Source: an uncultured Pirellulales bacterium (GTDB lineage: Bacteria > Planctomycetota > Planctomycetia > Pirellulales > Thermoguttaceae). From it: a stretch of 64,000 nt of DNA. The notes beneath the pieces are model-generated. The model had not been told where the DNA came from and searched no databases. It was given only the letters and a program-made list of their open reading frames with translations. A program made the position numbers and the translations under genes. Below, one piece after another: positions 1 through 8,208 of this stretch (the stretch's first letter is position 1; each line of letters opens with the position of its first letter). The stretch is from NCBI GenBank assembly GCA_938015445.1, contig CALLPE010000030.1, positions 1-64,000 on the forward strand, given 5' to 3'.

Positions 1-1
1 T

Positions 2-511
2 CCCGAACGGGAGGAATCGGGGCATCCGTTGCGCCTTTTGTGGCTCGGTTCGGGCCGACTGCCCGATTACGCCCCAGCACCCCTACGCCCTGCTGCCCGT
101 TGGATATCCGCCACTCCCTTTCTGGCCCCTCGATATCCTAAGCCCCGTGGCACCAAACGCGATCCCCCAGAATTGCTTCGTTCTCCCCTGATCTTCCTAG
201 AAGCTGTTGTGCGCGAAGAATTGCTCCGTCTGATCCAGCGGCGTCCCGATATGGCTGATATTCCCCTCGAAGCCATTCAGGTTACTCCCTGTACAGATCA
301 ACATGGAGTCTTCCGCATCCCTCAGCGCACCGGAAAGTTGGGCCTGCGTCCCATCCAATTCAAACGCTTCCGCCAAAAACGCAGCGACGACGGCGGACGT
401 AGGCCCGCCGGCGCATTTCTAATTCGATTTCCCGAACCGCTGTTCGGCCCGATTTGCTTGGGACATTCCAGTCATTTCGGCCTCGGCCTGTTTATGCCTT
501 GGCAAGACTGA
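2..511 (+). CDS. csb2: Csb2 (type I-G/I-U CRISPR Cas5-Cas6 fusion), 3' part
   Basis: The reading frame is open to the left window edge, so only the C-terminal ~169 residues are present; the nominal TTG start at 29 is an artefact of the edge. The segment has hallmarks I associate with the C-terminal half of the Csb2/GSU0054 family: an ARWISATPF strand followed by an R-P-K stretch, an FxRFRxKR basic patch, and a terminal RFPEPLFGPICLG...HFGLGLF motif, which is the glycine-rich loop of the Cas6-like RAMP domain. Csb2 is the Cascade subunit of type I-G (formerly I-U) systems that combines Cas5 and Cas6 roles, processing pre-crRNA and holding the crRNA 5' handle. The other cas genes must lie upstream, outside the window; no cas4/cas1/cas2 or array follows within the window. 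Family call is from remembered motifs, not a search. Confidence 0.8.
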   Translation, partial: PEREESGHPLRLLWLGSGRLPDYAPAPLRPAARWISATPFLAPRYPKPRGTKRDPPELLRSPLIFLEAVVREELLRLIQRRPDMADIPLEAIQVTPCTDQHGVFRIPQRTGKLGLRPIQFKRFRQKRSDDGGRRPAGAFLIRFPEPLFGPICLGHSSHFGLGLFMPWQD

Positions 512-1167
512 ACTCCCTTATTTACCTACAACTTGATTGATCTTCGACAATTCGGTTTTCTATAATCATCCCTGGCCACGTGCCAGCCACCTGCAAGCCA
601 CCTTGCCTTGGCAGGCGGCCTGATCTTCGACAATTCGTTCCCATAAGGTCCGCAAATCAATTGCCTCGCTAGGTCTGTTGGTTCACTCGGGGGAGGCCCC
701 ACTCGCAGGCATCCCCCGGGTACCCGGGGCCGATAATAGCGCCAGGTTTGCTGGCTGGCTTTGAGCCAGCATGATCCGCTCTGGGCTTGTAGCCGCTCGG
801 CATGCCCTCAATGTCACTGGCACAGTGTATTGTTCAGTTTTAGGACATCCCTTGGGCAGCACGGACGCCTTTGGTTCACTGCTTCTTTGATTTTAACCAG
901 TTTCGCCCTCTCCACGGCTAAACAGCCCTGGCGCGATTGATCTTCTGCTACTGACGTTGTGACGTTGTGCTTGTCGGGCCTTACTACCGCAAAAACCACA
1001 AACCCACGTGCCCCGACAAGGCGCAAAAAAGGAGTATTTATCGTTTGGTCAGTACAGTGGCGAATACTTTTTGACCCGAAGGCGATGCTGTTTCCTCTTT
1101 TCCGTCTCTTGCCACGAGCAATGTACAATGCGTATAAAGGATAGTTCGAGCGGTAAGGGGCGATGCT
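512..1167. other. Gene-free stretch after csb2 with direct repeats and hairpins
   Basis: No convincing gene. A 17-bp direct repeat TGATCTTCGACAATTCG occurs at 538-554 and 621-637 (83-bp spacing), the octamer GACGTTGT is doubled at 953-968, and CTTGTCGGG (970-978) pairs with CCCGACAAG (1012-1020). A 16-bp perfect palindrome lies at 714-729 and an 8-bp stem-loop at 749-771. There is no regular repeat-spacer pattern, so this is not the CRISPR array of the csb2 locus. Confidence 0.5.
714..771. terminator. Palindrome plus stem-loop, possible terminator of the cas operon
   Basis: CCCCGGGTACCCGGGG at 714-729 is a perfect palindrome. TGCTGGCT (749-756) pairs perfectly with AGCCAGCA (764-771) around a 7-nt loop. 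No T-tract follows, so intrinsic termination is doubtful; they are the strongest folds downstream of csb2. Confidence 0.3.
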
Positions 1168-2610
1168 ATGAGGTCTGCAACATTGTGCTATTGTGTGGGT
1201 GCCATTTTGCTGGCTAGCGAAGTATGCTTTGCGGCGGCCCAGCAGCAATTTATCACGGTGACACCAGAGGAAACCAACGAGCTGTTGGCTAATCCGGGCA
1301 TCGGATGGCAAACGTTCCATCGCACCGCTAAGCAGGACAAGAACTTGCCGCCGTGGATTCCGTCCACGGTACACTATGCCCGATGGGATTGGGCCACGTT
1401 GGAGCCCGAGGAAGGAAAACTCAACACTGATTTTCTGGATATGGTGTTGAAAGAAACGCGCCAAGCTGGGCAGCAACTGGCGTTTCGGGTGATGTGTTAC
1501 TCGACGAACAAGGGGCGCCCTTATCATCCGGCATGGTTGAAGAAAATCGGCGGACGGGAACTGCTATGCGATCGCTTCGGTCAGGGGCCGTTTCTGGTTC
1601 CCGATCTGGACGACCCGTTGGTGCTTAGGAAGCACCTGGATTTCATAAAGCGTCTGGGCCAACGGTACGACGGGCACCCGGACATCGATCACATCGACTT
1701 GGGATCGGTCGGGTGGTGGGGCGAATGGCATTTGAGCGGCTCGAACAGTTGCAGGATGAACACGGCGCAGACTCGCAAGCAGATCGTCGAGGCGTACTTG
1801 GCAGCGTTCCGCAAGACGCCGTTGCTGATGCTTATTGGCGGGGGCGAGTTTCTGACGCTGGCCACTAGCCGGGGGACGGGATGGCGTGCCGACTGTCTGG
1901 GCGACCTGGGCGGATTCTCGAAAACCTGGTGCCACATGCGGCAGGGGTATCCACATTGGATTCGCCAGGCGGGCATCCAGGATGTGTGGAAGAAGGCCCC
2001 GGTGGCCTGGGAAACCTGCTGGGACATGCGCAAATGGGTGGCCGAAGGCTGGTCGTTGCGATACATCTTCAATTACGCCTTGGCGATGCATGGGTCGCAG
2101 ATCAACAACAAGTCGGCTCCGTTGCCGGAAGGTCCTGAGGTGCGTGCGGAGCTGGAACGGTTTCTGCGCCGATTGGGCTACCGGCTGGTGTTGCGGGAGG
2201 TGCGCTATCCGGCAGAAGCTGCCGCCGGAGGCCAACTGACGCTACTCATGAAATGGCAGAACGTCGGTTCGGCGCCTTGCTACCGGCCGTATCGGGTGGC
2301 GTATCGACTGAGCAGCGGGGACGGAAAGCAATATGTGCTGACCGGGGGGTTGACGGTCAATCGGTGGATGCCTGGGTCGGTCGATATTTTCGCCCCTACC
2401 TTTCTGCAAAACCCACCCGACTTGCCCCCCGGCGAGGTGGTCGAAGAGAAGGATAGCGTTGTGGTGCCGGTCGAAATGCCAGCCGGAACGTATCAGCTTG
2501 CCTTGGCGGTGGTCGAGCCGCAGTCCAGTAAACCGGTAGTCCGGCTGGCAATCCGAGGTCGTGCCGACGACGGGTGGTATCCGCTGGGCAAGCTGAAGAT
2601 CAACAAGTAG
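1168..2610 (+). CDS. Secreted DUF4832-type, glycosidase-like protein
   Basis: 480 residues. The N-terminus is a signal peptide (hydrophobic stretch 7-24, cleavage likely after CFAAA). Residues about 28-330 look like a TIM-barrel glycoside-hydrolase-like domain: NPGIGWQTFHR near the start, then DIDHIDLGSVGWWGEWH around 172-188, with a Glu in the WGEWH motif that is a candidate catalytic residue. Residues about 340-480 form a beta-sandwich-like C-terminal part (VGSAPCYRPYRVAYRL, LPPGEYQLALAVV-type strands) typical of DUF4832 proteins. The likely role is exported carbohydrate degradation, but the substrate cannot be read from the sequence. The gene stands alone on the plus strand. The start is supported by a purine-rich GGGGCG stretch just upstream of the ATG at 1168. 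Confidence 0.75.
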   Translation: MRSATLCYCVGAILLASEVCFAAAQQQFITVTPEETNELLANPGIGWQTFHRTAKQDKNLPPWIPSTVHYARWDWATLEPEEGKLNTDFLDMVLKETRQAGQQLAFRVMCYSTNKGRPYHPAWLKKIGGRELLCDRFGQGPFLVPDLDDPLVLRKHLDFIKRLGQRYDGHPDIDHIDLGSVGWWGEWHLSGSNSCRMNTAQTRKQIVEAYLAAFRKTPLLMLIGGGEFLTLATSRGTGWRADCLGDLGGFSKTWCHMRQGYPHWIRQAGIQDVWKKAPVAWETCWDMRKWVAEGWSLRYIFNYALAMHGSQINNKSAPLPEGPEVRAELERFLRRLGYRLVLREVRYPAEAAAGGQLTLLMKWQNVGSAPCYRPYRVAYRLSSGDGKQYVLTGGLTVNRWMPGSVDIFAPTFLQNPPDLPPGEVVEEKDSVVVPVEMPAGTYQLALAVVEPQSSKPVVRLAIRGRADDGWYPLGKLKINK

Positions 2611-2739
2611 AAGCCGCACGTCGGTAGTATACCAGCAGCATCGGGACGGATGGGCGAGGCGCAGACGTTGGCCAGTAAGTATGAGGTGCCCGCGGCGTGC
2701 GGCTGTATATGGGGGTGCGGCAACGGACACAGCCATGGC

Positions 2740-3762
2740 CTAGCGGCGTCCGTCGGCGGTGTGCTCTTCGGGGAAGAATCGCTGGCCGGTAAGTTGCTGG
2801 AGCTTATCGCGCACCGGGCTGAAGGGCCGGATTCGCACCGTATCGGCAGTGGCGGTAAACACGCCCATCGAAGGAACGCTCAACCGCGCTAATACCGCCG
2901 CGTGCGGAGCGTACTGCCGTTGGAATTCGGGGTGTACCTGCTGGAAGGGAATACGATACACGGCGCCATCCGGGCCGAAATCGTCGAGGCGGACTGGCTG
3001 AGACCAATATCCAATACGGACAAACGGCTGCGCAGGCCGCAACACCCCAGTTTCACGGCCAATTACTTCCACTTCCAGCAGCCCAGCTACAGGCAGGGTG
3101 TCGCCACTGTCGTTGGTCGGCTGGATGCGAATCAGCAAGCCGTCGACCTCGGGATCGGCGTCCCAGTTGGCAACCGCGGCATCTAACTTCAGGTAGCCGA
3201 CGCGGGCGGACGGACGGTTTGGGGTCGGGTGGTGTGGCGGCAGGGCATCAGGGGCCGATTGTGGCTGGCCCGGCAAAGCTCGGGCTACGCCGCGCATGAC
3301 GATCGTTTTGGACGGTGCGCCGTGGGCCTCGGGGATTCCCGATAAACGATGCTCGGCTACGTAACCTGCCAGATGCTCGGCTGCGTAGCGCCGCGGATGC
3401 TCGGCCCTGTAGCGCTCGACGAGCAACTTAAATTGCGGACCGCTCAGTCGATAGCCACCAATGGTGACCCATTGCACATCGTTCCACGGCACCGAACGCC
3501 ACAAAGTGATTCCAGGACGTTCCAATCGCAAGCGAAGCCGGTGTTCATCAGTAAGCGGGTCGATGGCGGCGTCTATCGGCTGATGTCCCTGTATTTTCGC
3601 TACGACCGATACCGGTGCAGCGACGGAGGAGTGATTGCCGGCGCCTGAGGCATCCAAGGTTTCGCCGGCATACCCCGATGCCGCGGATAATACGCTTGGC
3701 TGCCAACCCGTCGTTAGCGCCAATAGCAGTAACCAGATCGACGCATTTCGAGCCATTGCCAT
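2740..3762 (-). CDS. Exported hypothetical protein with an internal octapeptide repeat
   Basis: I do not recognise the family. I chose the ATG at 3762 because it gives a clean signal peptide (MAMARNASIWLLLLALTTG...); the longer frame to 3855 adds a basic, non-signal-like leader. The 340-residue product reads as a beta-rich envelope protein: a region around VWNDVQW-TIGGYRLSGPQFKLLVERY is followed by a short array in which RYxAEH-type octapeptides occur three times, encoded by three 24-bp DNA units at 3348-3419. The second half (SARVGYLKLDAAVANWDADPEVDGLLIRIQP) resembles a beta-sandwich found in planctomycete proteins of unknown function. The neighbouring genes give no operon clue. Confidence 0.6.
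   Translation of the reverse strand: MAMARNASIWLLLLALTTGWQPSVLSAASGYAGETLDASGAGNHSSVAAPVSVVAKIQGHQPIDAAIDPLTDEHRLRLRLERPGITLWRSVPWNDVQWVTIGGYRLSGPQFKLLVERYRAEHPRRYAAEHLAGYVAEHRLSGIPEAHGAPSKTIVMRGVARALPGQPQSAPDALPPHHPTPNRPSARVGYLKLDAAVANWDADPEVDGLLIRIQPTNDSGDTLPVAGLLEVEVIGRETGVLRPAQPFVRIGYWSQPVRLDDFGPDGAVYRIPFQQVHPEFQRQYAPHAAVLARLSVPSMGVFTATADTVRIRPFSPVRDKLQQLTGQRFFPEEHTADGRR
3348..3419 (-). repeat. Three 24-bp direct repeats inside a CDS
   Basis: Units at 3348-3371, 3372-3395 and 3396-3419 each begin GATGCTCGGC on the plus strand. On the coding strand they give three octapeptides of the form (R/A)xYxAEHx, so the expansion kept the frame. The same kind of degenerate 24-bp array occurs in the next gap (4389-4460). 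Confidence 0.8.
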
Positions 3763-4698
3763 GGCATTGCCCTTGCAAGCAGGTGGGCATCGGCGGCGCG
3801 GACGGGCATTACAGGAAACGATGTCGCAATGCCCAATTGGTGGTCTTGGCGGCAAAGCATGTGCCAGATGCCGCTGGGGACAAGGCTAAGGCAGCGGAAG
3901 GTTTATCGAGTTAAGCACTTGCGATACTGAGAGAAGCGCCTCGGCCGCGGCCAAAAAACCCCGGCGGTGTTGACTTTCGTAATCGCGTGGCCGTTGGGCA
4001 ACCCCGCGACGCTACCGATACCGAAACAGCGCTGGCTGCATCGACCGACTCGGCGATTCGGTATGCGCGAGACTTTAGGAAATTGCCGGCCCAGCACGAA
4101 TGCATCAGCTTCGATGCGTTTGCATTCCGAAACGTAAATAAGCGGGTCGTTTTTGCGGGTTGGTGCGTGCGATTGGCCTCGCCGCCCCGGTTGAGTTGTT
4201 TGACTGCGCAGAACTAGCCACTTCCCCTTTACGCCCAGTGGGCTGGTGCCAAACACCAAGGCGCAAGTGGATGTTCCGGCTTGCCGTACATTGCCGATGG
4301 GACTGGTGCGCGGCCGTGCACCGGACGACTGCAATGATTGGGCCAGCGCAACAGGCAGGTGCAGAAAGACTCGGGCGGCGGCAAGCGCCAAGCAAACAAA
4401 TAGAAGCATCGTCAGGCAAACAGACAGAGGCACCGCCAATCAATCAGAAAGAGGCAGCACGCACGAGTCACGGGCGACACGGCCCCTTACCGGATGTGCG
4501 GATAGTAATCCCAACCGATACTCGACGCACCGAGGGCGCAGCCGACCGGCACCGCAGGTGGCGAAAGTGCGACCGACGGCACAATCGGCATTTATACAAG
4601 AAGTCGCCACTATCGCATCTTTCGACAGCATCGAGCACAAAACAAATTCCGCTGCGCCCGCGGCGCGCGGTGGTTTCAGCACAGCAGCCTAACACAGC
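3763..4698. other. Long gap without a convincing gene
   Basis: Several overlapping ORFs exist on both strands but none has sensible composition over its whole length (Arg/Gln/Thr-rich). One minus-strand ORF (4439-3903) starts with a signal-peptide-like stretch, but the first part of that stretch is encoded by the degenerate 24-bp array at 4389-4460, so it is not taken as a gene. I see no RNA gene here. Confidence 0.5.
4389..4460. repeat. Three degenerate 24-bp tandem repeats
   Basis: Units 4389-4412, 4413-4436 and 4437-4460 share the pattern CAxxCAAxCAxAxAGAxGCA followed by three or four variable bases. The array lies about 240 bp upstream of the gene starting at 4699. Confidence 0.75.
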
Positions 4699-5235
4699 AT
4701 GAGAACGGACAATTCGCCCCCCCAATTGCATTGCCTCGGCAAGAGAAGCAGATTTGTAGGACAACTCGAATCGACGTTGTTGTCGCTTTGCGGAGTTGTA
4801 CTGATTGGCGCGATTGTGCTGCTGATGCCGGGCGGGATAAAGCTGCAAGCGCCAAGCAGCGCGACGGCGTCGCCGAAGACCAGTACAGCCGATTCGTCGG
4901 GCGGCCATGCGGCAATCCCAACGGGCCGTCACCGCGAGGGATTCGAGTTGGTCGACCAGGTTGGCATCTTCCGGCCGGCTGGCGAGCGGATCGTGTTCTA
5001 CAGCCAGGATGGCCGCCTGCGCTTGGTGGTGCTAGAGAACCTGGCTCTTTGGCGTGTGGCCAACCTGTTGGCCGCTAACCCCGAAGCTCTGCGCTGGAAA
5101 GTCACCGGCACGGTGACCGAATTCCGCAACGCCAACTACCTGTTGCTGCGGCGGGTGGAATTGCTCTCATCACAACAGCAGGCCGACGAGGTGGAGCCGC
5201 CCGCTAACGCCATCAATCTGTCCAGCCCAAAGTGA
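4699..5235 (+). CDS. Membrane-anchored hypothetical protein
   Basis: 178 residues. One transmembrane helix at about 26-43 (LLSLCGVVLIGAIVLLM) is followed by a low-complexity Ala/Ser/Thr linker and then a compact domain from about 80 to 165. That domain reads as small beta-barrel-like strands (GERIVFYSQDGRLRLVVLENLALWRVA, then WKVTGTVTEFRNANYLLLRRV); the last part has the look of an OB-fold-type strand pair as in periplasmic planctomycete proteins, but I cannot name the family. The C-terminal 20 residues are polar and probably disordered. Topology is most likely N-in with the domain outside the cytoplasm. No good Shine-Dalgarno precedes the ATG. The gene is flanked by long gaps and is not in an operon. 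Confidence 0.6.
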   Translation: MRTDNSPPQLHCLGKRSRFVGQLESTLLSLCGVVLIGAIVLLMPGGIKLQAPSSATASPKTSTADSSGGHAAIPTGRHREGFELVDQVGIFRPAGERIVFYSQDGRLRLVVLENLALWRVANLLAANPEALRWKVTGTVTEFRNANYLLLRRVELLSSQQQADEVEPPANAINLSSPK

Positions 5236-5688
5236 GCTTCGCCCGCAGGGTGGTACGGTTGTGTAGCTCAGCCGGGGGCAATTGCGGTTTGCTTGCCCGA
5301 GTCTTCCGCGGTAGCAGTGGCAAAGTGGAAACAAGCGCACTGCTGACCGCGCTAGCAGCTTCGCCCGGCTATGACTAGCTTCGTGATGGGGCTTGCACTT
5401 GCCCTGCCACGGTGAGGGGGATGAAGCGATTCGGCTTCCAAGCGAGGAACATGGTGTGCCGCAAGCGTCGACTGCCTATTTGCGGAAAGGTTCGCCGGGC
5501 CATGGTGCACGCTTGACGTTGTTTATCAGGTCTATATGATGTTCGGTGTGGCTGGTGGGGCAGTGGCGAATGCTCCCCATGAGCTGTGGCAGGGGCGACC
5601 GTCAGCTTGTTTGCCGGGGTGCTGGTGGAAACGGCTTGGGCCACAGTGCTGTGCCAGCCGGCGACGTCGAATCACAAGGGTAGTTTGC
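5236..5688. other. Gap upstream of the STAS gene
   Basis: No gene seen. AGCTTCGCCCG is repeated at 5235-5245 and 5357-5367. The in-frame extension of the STAS ORF back to 5536 has no STAS-like sequence and is treated as non-coding. Confidence 0.5.
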
Positions 5689-6039
5689 ATGGCCGGATAC
5701 CGTCACTTGGACGTCAGCGAAGTGGGCGATGTGACCGTAGTTCGCTTCCGCGATCGGAAAATCGTGGAAGAGATCGAGATTCAGGAAATCGGCCGCGAGC
5801 TGTTGGACTTGGTGGAAGTCGACGGACGGCAGAAGCTGCTATTGAACTTTCAGGCGGTCGAGTTTCTCTCCAGCGCTGCGCTGAGCCAACTGATAAAGCT
5901 GCACAAGAAGATCGAAGGCCGCGGCGTTCTGAAGTTGTCCAATATCCGGCCCGACTTGTTTGAAGTCTTCAAGATGACCAAGCTGGTTCGCGTGTTTGAT
6001 ATAAAGGACGAGGAAGCCGATGCCTTGGCCTCTTTCTAG
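5689..6039 (+). CDS. STAS-domain anti-anti-sigma factor (SpoIIAA/RsbV type)
   Basis: 116 residues covering exactly one STAS domain. The ATG at 5689 is chosen over upstream in-frame starts because it follows AAGGG by ten bases and the family starts here (GYRHLDVSEVGDVTVVRF). The conserved phosphorylation region reads NFQAVEFLSSAALSQLIKL, so Ser61 aligns with the serine phosphorylated by SpoIIAB/RsbW-type kinases; the usual Asp before it is replaced by Leu. The product is expected to bind a partner anti-sigma kinase when unphosphorylated. The next gene, an RsbW-like ATPase, overlaps its 3' end by 20 bases, so the two are translationally coupled and probably form the partner-switching pair. No sigma factor or PP2C phosphatase is in the window. 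Confidence 0.85.
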   Translation: MAGYRHLDVSEVGDVTVVRFRDRKIVEEIEIQEIGRELLDLVEVDGRQKLLLNFQAVEFLSSAALSQLIKLHKKIEGRGVLKLSNIRPDLFEVFKMTKLVRVFDIKDEEADALASF

Positions 6040-6493
6040 CGCAAAGCTCGAAGCGATGACGGAAGAAAACTGGACCTGGCAATATGACCGGGTTATTCCC
6101 ACCGATACCAGCGCCGGCCGCAGAGTGTTGGAAGAAGTGCTCAACAAACTGAAAGCCGAGCAGTGGTTGCAGCACGACATCTTCGGGGTGCACTTGGCGA
6201 TGCACGAAGCGCTGGTCAACGCCATCATGCACGGCAACCGGCTCGACCCCGACAAGCGCATTTTCGTTCGTTGTCTGCTTTCGCCCGATTTGGTGCGCAT
6301 CGAAATCGCCGACGAAGGCGAAGGCTTCGACCCACAGTGTGTGCCCGACCCCACCGATGCTAATCATCTGGAACTTCCTACCGGGCGCGGCGTCATGCTG
6401 ATGAAAGCCTTTATGACGCGGGTGGACTTTTGCGACCACGGCAAACGGGTGGTGTTGGAAAAGCGCCGCGCGACGCCACCGACCAACTGTTGA
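6020..6493 (+). CDS. RsbW/SpoIIAB-like serine kinase, ATP-binding protein
   Basis: 157 residues with a GHKL (HATPase_c_2) domain. The N box reads HEALVNAIMHGN (Asn67), the G1 box ADEGEGFDP (Asp98), and the G2 box GRGVMLMKAFM. There is no histidine-kinase dimerisation domain, as expected for anti-sigma kinases. The ATG at 6020 follows GGACGAGGAA, a good ribosome-binding site located inside the STAS gene; a second ATG at 6056 (MTEENW) is possible. Its expected job is to phosphorylate the STAS protein encoded just upstream and to bind a sigma factor or other target alternately. The target is not encoded nearby. Confidence 0.85.
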   Translation: MPWPLSSAKLEAMTEENWTWQYDRVIPTDTSAGRRVLEEVLNKLKAEQWLQHDIFGVHLAMHEALVNAIMHGNRLDPDKRIFVRCLLSPDLVRIEIADEGEGFDPQCVPDPTDANHLELPTGRGVMLMKAFMTRVDFCDHGKRVVLEKRRATPPTNC

Positions 6494-6521
6494 TGCCCGT
6501 GCGGTGAGAGTGCCCTCCCCG

Positions 6522-7412
6522 TTACATCGACAAATCCACCACCACTGCCCCTGGAACACAGCGCACGACTACATGTCGGGCCAAGTTCAGCCACGCACGG
6601 CAGGCGTCTAAGATAGCGCTATCGGCAGTGGCAACCGCTATCGAGTGATTCTCGGGCTGACGGTGGCGCAACTCATCACTGTTGTCATTTGTGTTGTCAG
6701 TCCAAACCTCACCCATCGGCCGATCGATAAACGTGATTGGCAAAATAGGCAATTGTTCCCCTTGATGCTGCCGGGGTAGCGAAGCAGCCCGGAACACCGA
6801 AGCGGACTGACTGTGTGCGCTGATGAGTATTGGGTCTGGATCGGGCGTCAAGCATACTTCCCACGGCCAGCGGTGCTTGCGTCCCACGGCTTCAATGAGC
6901 TGTTTCAGCCTTCCGCTGTTGGAGACAGGGCTATCCAAGTACCAGCGACAGCGACGGACTCGCAGATCAGATAAAACCTGGCCGATCAACTCGATGGCCG
7001 GGACGGTTTCAGCCACCTTGCGATAACTGCCGTGCATGCTGGCCATGTCGCGCAGCGTGCCGTCGCGGCACAGCAGCAACACGCCGCCGCTCAGGGCGGC
7101 TTCCACGGTCGTCAGCACGTTGTAGCCATCGAGCCAAATGTCCCACCCCTGTACGGCTTCAGGGGGAACCTCCGCCGCTCTGCGACGGACCAATAGCGAT
7201 TCCGCGCAAGCCGCGCGGGCCACGGCCACACGCTGGCGGGCCACAAGATTGTAGCGGTCGCCCACTAGCTTGAGCGACGATGGTTCCGCGTAACCGCGCT
7301 CAAGAAGCCAGCAAAGGTCGGCAGCCGCTTGGCGCAGGACGGGCCATACATCGGGGGCGAAAAGCCGATGGTCTTCCGGGTGCGGGCCGCGATGAGTGCG
7401 GCGATCCGGCAT
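6522..7412 (-). CDS. DUF434 domain-containing protein
   Basis: 296 residues. The first ~75 residues (DRRTHRGPHPEDHRLF...LCWLLERGYAEPSSLKLVGDRY) fit the DUF434 pattern, and the following part (GWDIWLDGYNVLTTVEAALSGG, RDGTLRDMASMHGSYR) fits the DUF5616 region that usually accompanies it. The combination contains conserved Asp, Arg and His residues suggesting an enzyme, possibly nuclease-like, but no reaction has been established to my knowledge. A loop at about 215-255 is longer and less conserved in appearance. The downstream end of this gene faces the plus-strand ATPase gene; the PEBP gene lies 15 bp upstream on the same strand, so the two may be co-transcribed. Confidence 0.8.
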   Translation of the reverse strand: MPDRRTHRGPHPEDHRLFAPDVWPVLRQAAADLCWLLERGYAEPSSLKLVGDRYNLVARQRVAVARAACAESLLVRRRAAEVPPEAVQGWDIWLDGYNVLTTVEAALSGGVLLLCRDGTLRDMASMHGSYRKVAETVPAIELIGQVLSDLRVRRCRWYLDSPVSNSGRLKQLIEAVGRKHRWPWEVCLTPDPDPILISAHSQSASVFRAASLPRQHQGEQLPILPITFIDRPMGEVWTDNTNDNSDELRHRQPENHSIAVATADSAILDACRAWLNLARHVVVRCVPGAVVVDLSM

Positions 7413-7427
7413 GATAGTTCGCCAGCG

Positions 7428-8021
7428 TTACCGCTGATAGGTGCCGACCAGCTCGCCTTCGGCGACGATCAGGTTTTTCATAGCGTCCAGCAGTGCCTTT
7501 TTCGTAAGCCCCGGCTGAACGTTCAACTCGCCCTTCAGTGCGTAAACCTTGAAATGGTAGTGATGCACGCCGTGACCCCGCGGCGGCATCGGCCCCCGAT
7601 AGCCTATGTTGCCCACTTTGTCTTGTGGGTCGTCGGGCCACGAGTTCTTGCCCTGCATGGCACCGGCCGGAGTTTTCAACCGCAACTCTCGCGGAATACC
7701 CTCCGGCAATTCGGTGGTATCGCCCGGTATCTTGTAGATCACCCAGTGAACCCATGGTTCGGCGGTGGGAGCGTCGGGGTCGTCGCATATCAGTGCGATT
7801 TCTTTGGTTTCCGGGGGCAAACCTTTCCAAGCGATGGGCGGCGAAACGTCCACTCCTTCGCCGGTGTACTTCTTCGGAATCGGTTGACCATGCTGAAAGG
7901 CAGTGCTGGTGACTTCCAGCTTCATAAGTTCTGCTCCTTTGGTTTGGCAACCCAACGCGACAAACGCCGCCGCGAACGCCAGAACCGCCAAACACACAGC
8001 GAACTTTATCGGACAAGACAT
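7428..8021 (-). CDS. YbhB/YbcL-family (PEBP, Raf kinase inhibitor-like) lipoprotein
   Basis: 197 residues. The N-terminus is a lipoprotein signal peptide with lipobox VALGC, Cys25 being the likely acylated residue. The PEBP fold follows: KKYTGEGVDVSPPIAWKGLP, the ligand-pocket motif CDDPDAP, the W-V-H-W-V-I-Y strand, RGPMPPRGHGVHHYHFKVYAL with the conserved GxHxYxF-type signature, and a C-terminal helix MKNLIVAEGELVGTYQR. Bacterial members bind small anionic ligands, and their physiological function is mostly unknown. The neighbouring DUF434 gene starts 15 bp after its stop on the same strand. Confidence 0.9.
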   Translation of the reverse strand: MSCPIKFAVCLAVLAFAAAFVALGCQTKGAELMKLEVTSTAFQHGQPIPKKYTGEGVDVSPPIAWKGLPPETKEIALICDDPDAPTAEPWVHWVIYKIPGDTTELPEGIPRELRLKTPAGAMQGKNSWPDDPQDKVGNIGYRGPMPPRGHGVHHYHFKVYALKGELNVQPGLTKKALLDAMKNLIVAEGELVGTYQR

Positions 8022-8208
8022 ATCGGCCCCTCTTGTTTCAGGACGCTGCGTTTTCGGGGCGCCACGCGGCCCGATGATCCGCGCAACGGATAATTATACC
8101 CGGTGGAAGACAAACATGCAGCCACCGGCTCCGGTACAGTTGCGCCTGCGCCCTGCCGACTCGGTTGCTGGCAGACGCTAGCGCCAAAAAAGCGACCATC
8201 GGACCTGG

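Noticed and set aside
814-1527. 237-codon minus-strand ORF overlapping the DUF4832 gene
   Set aside because: It is antisense to a gene with a signal peptide and clear fold; its translation is Arg/Gln/His-rich without motifs.
3903-4439. 178-codon minus-strand ORF with a signal-peptide-like N-terminus
   Set aside because: The first hydrophobic residues come from translating the degenerate 24-bp array, the rest is Arg/Pro/Thr-rich without domain features, and another ORF overlaps on each strand.
5264-5271. TAGCTCAG, the D-arm signature of a tRNA
   Set aside because: No T-arm GGTTCGA motif, anticodon stem or acceptor pairing could be found around it.
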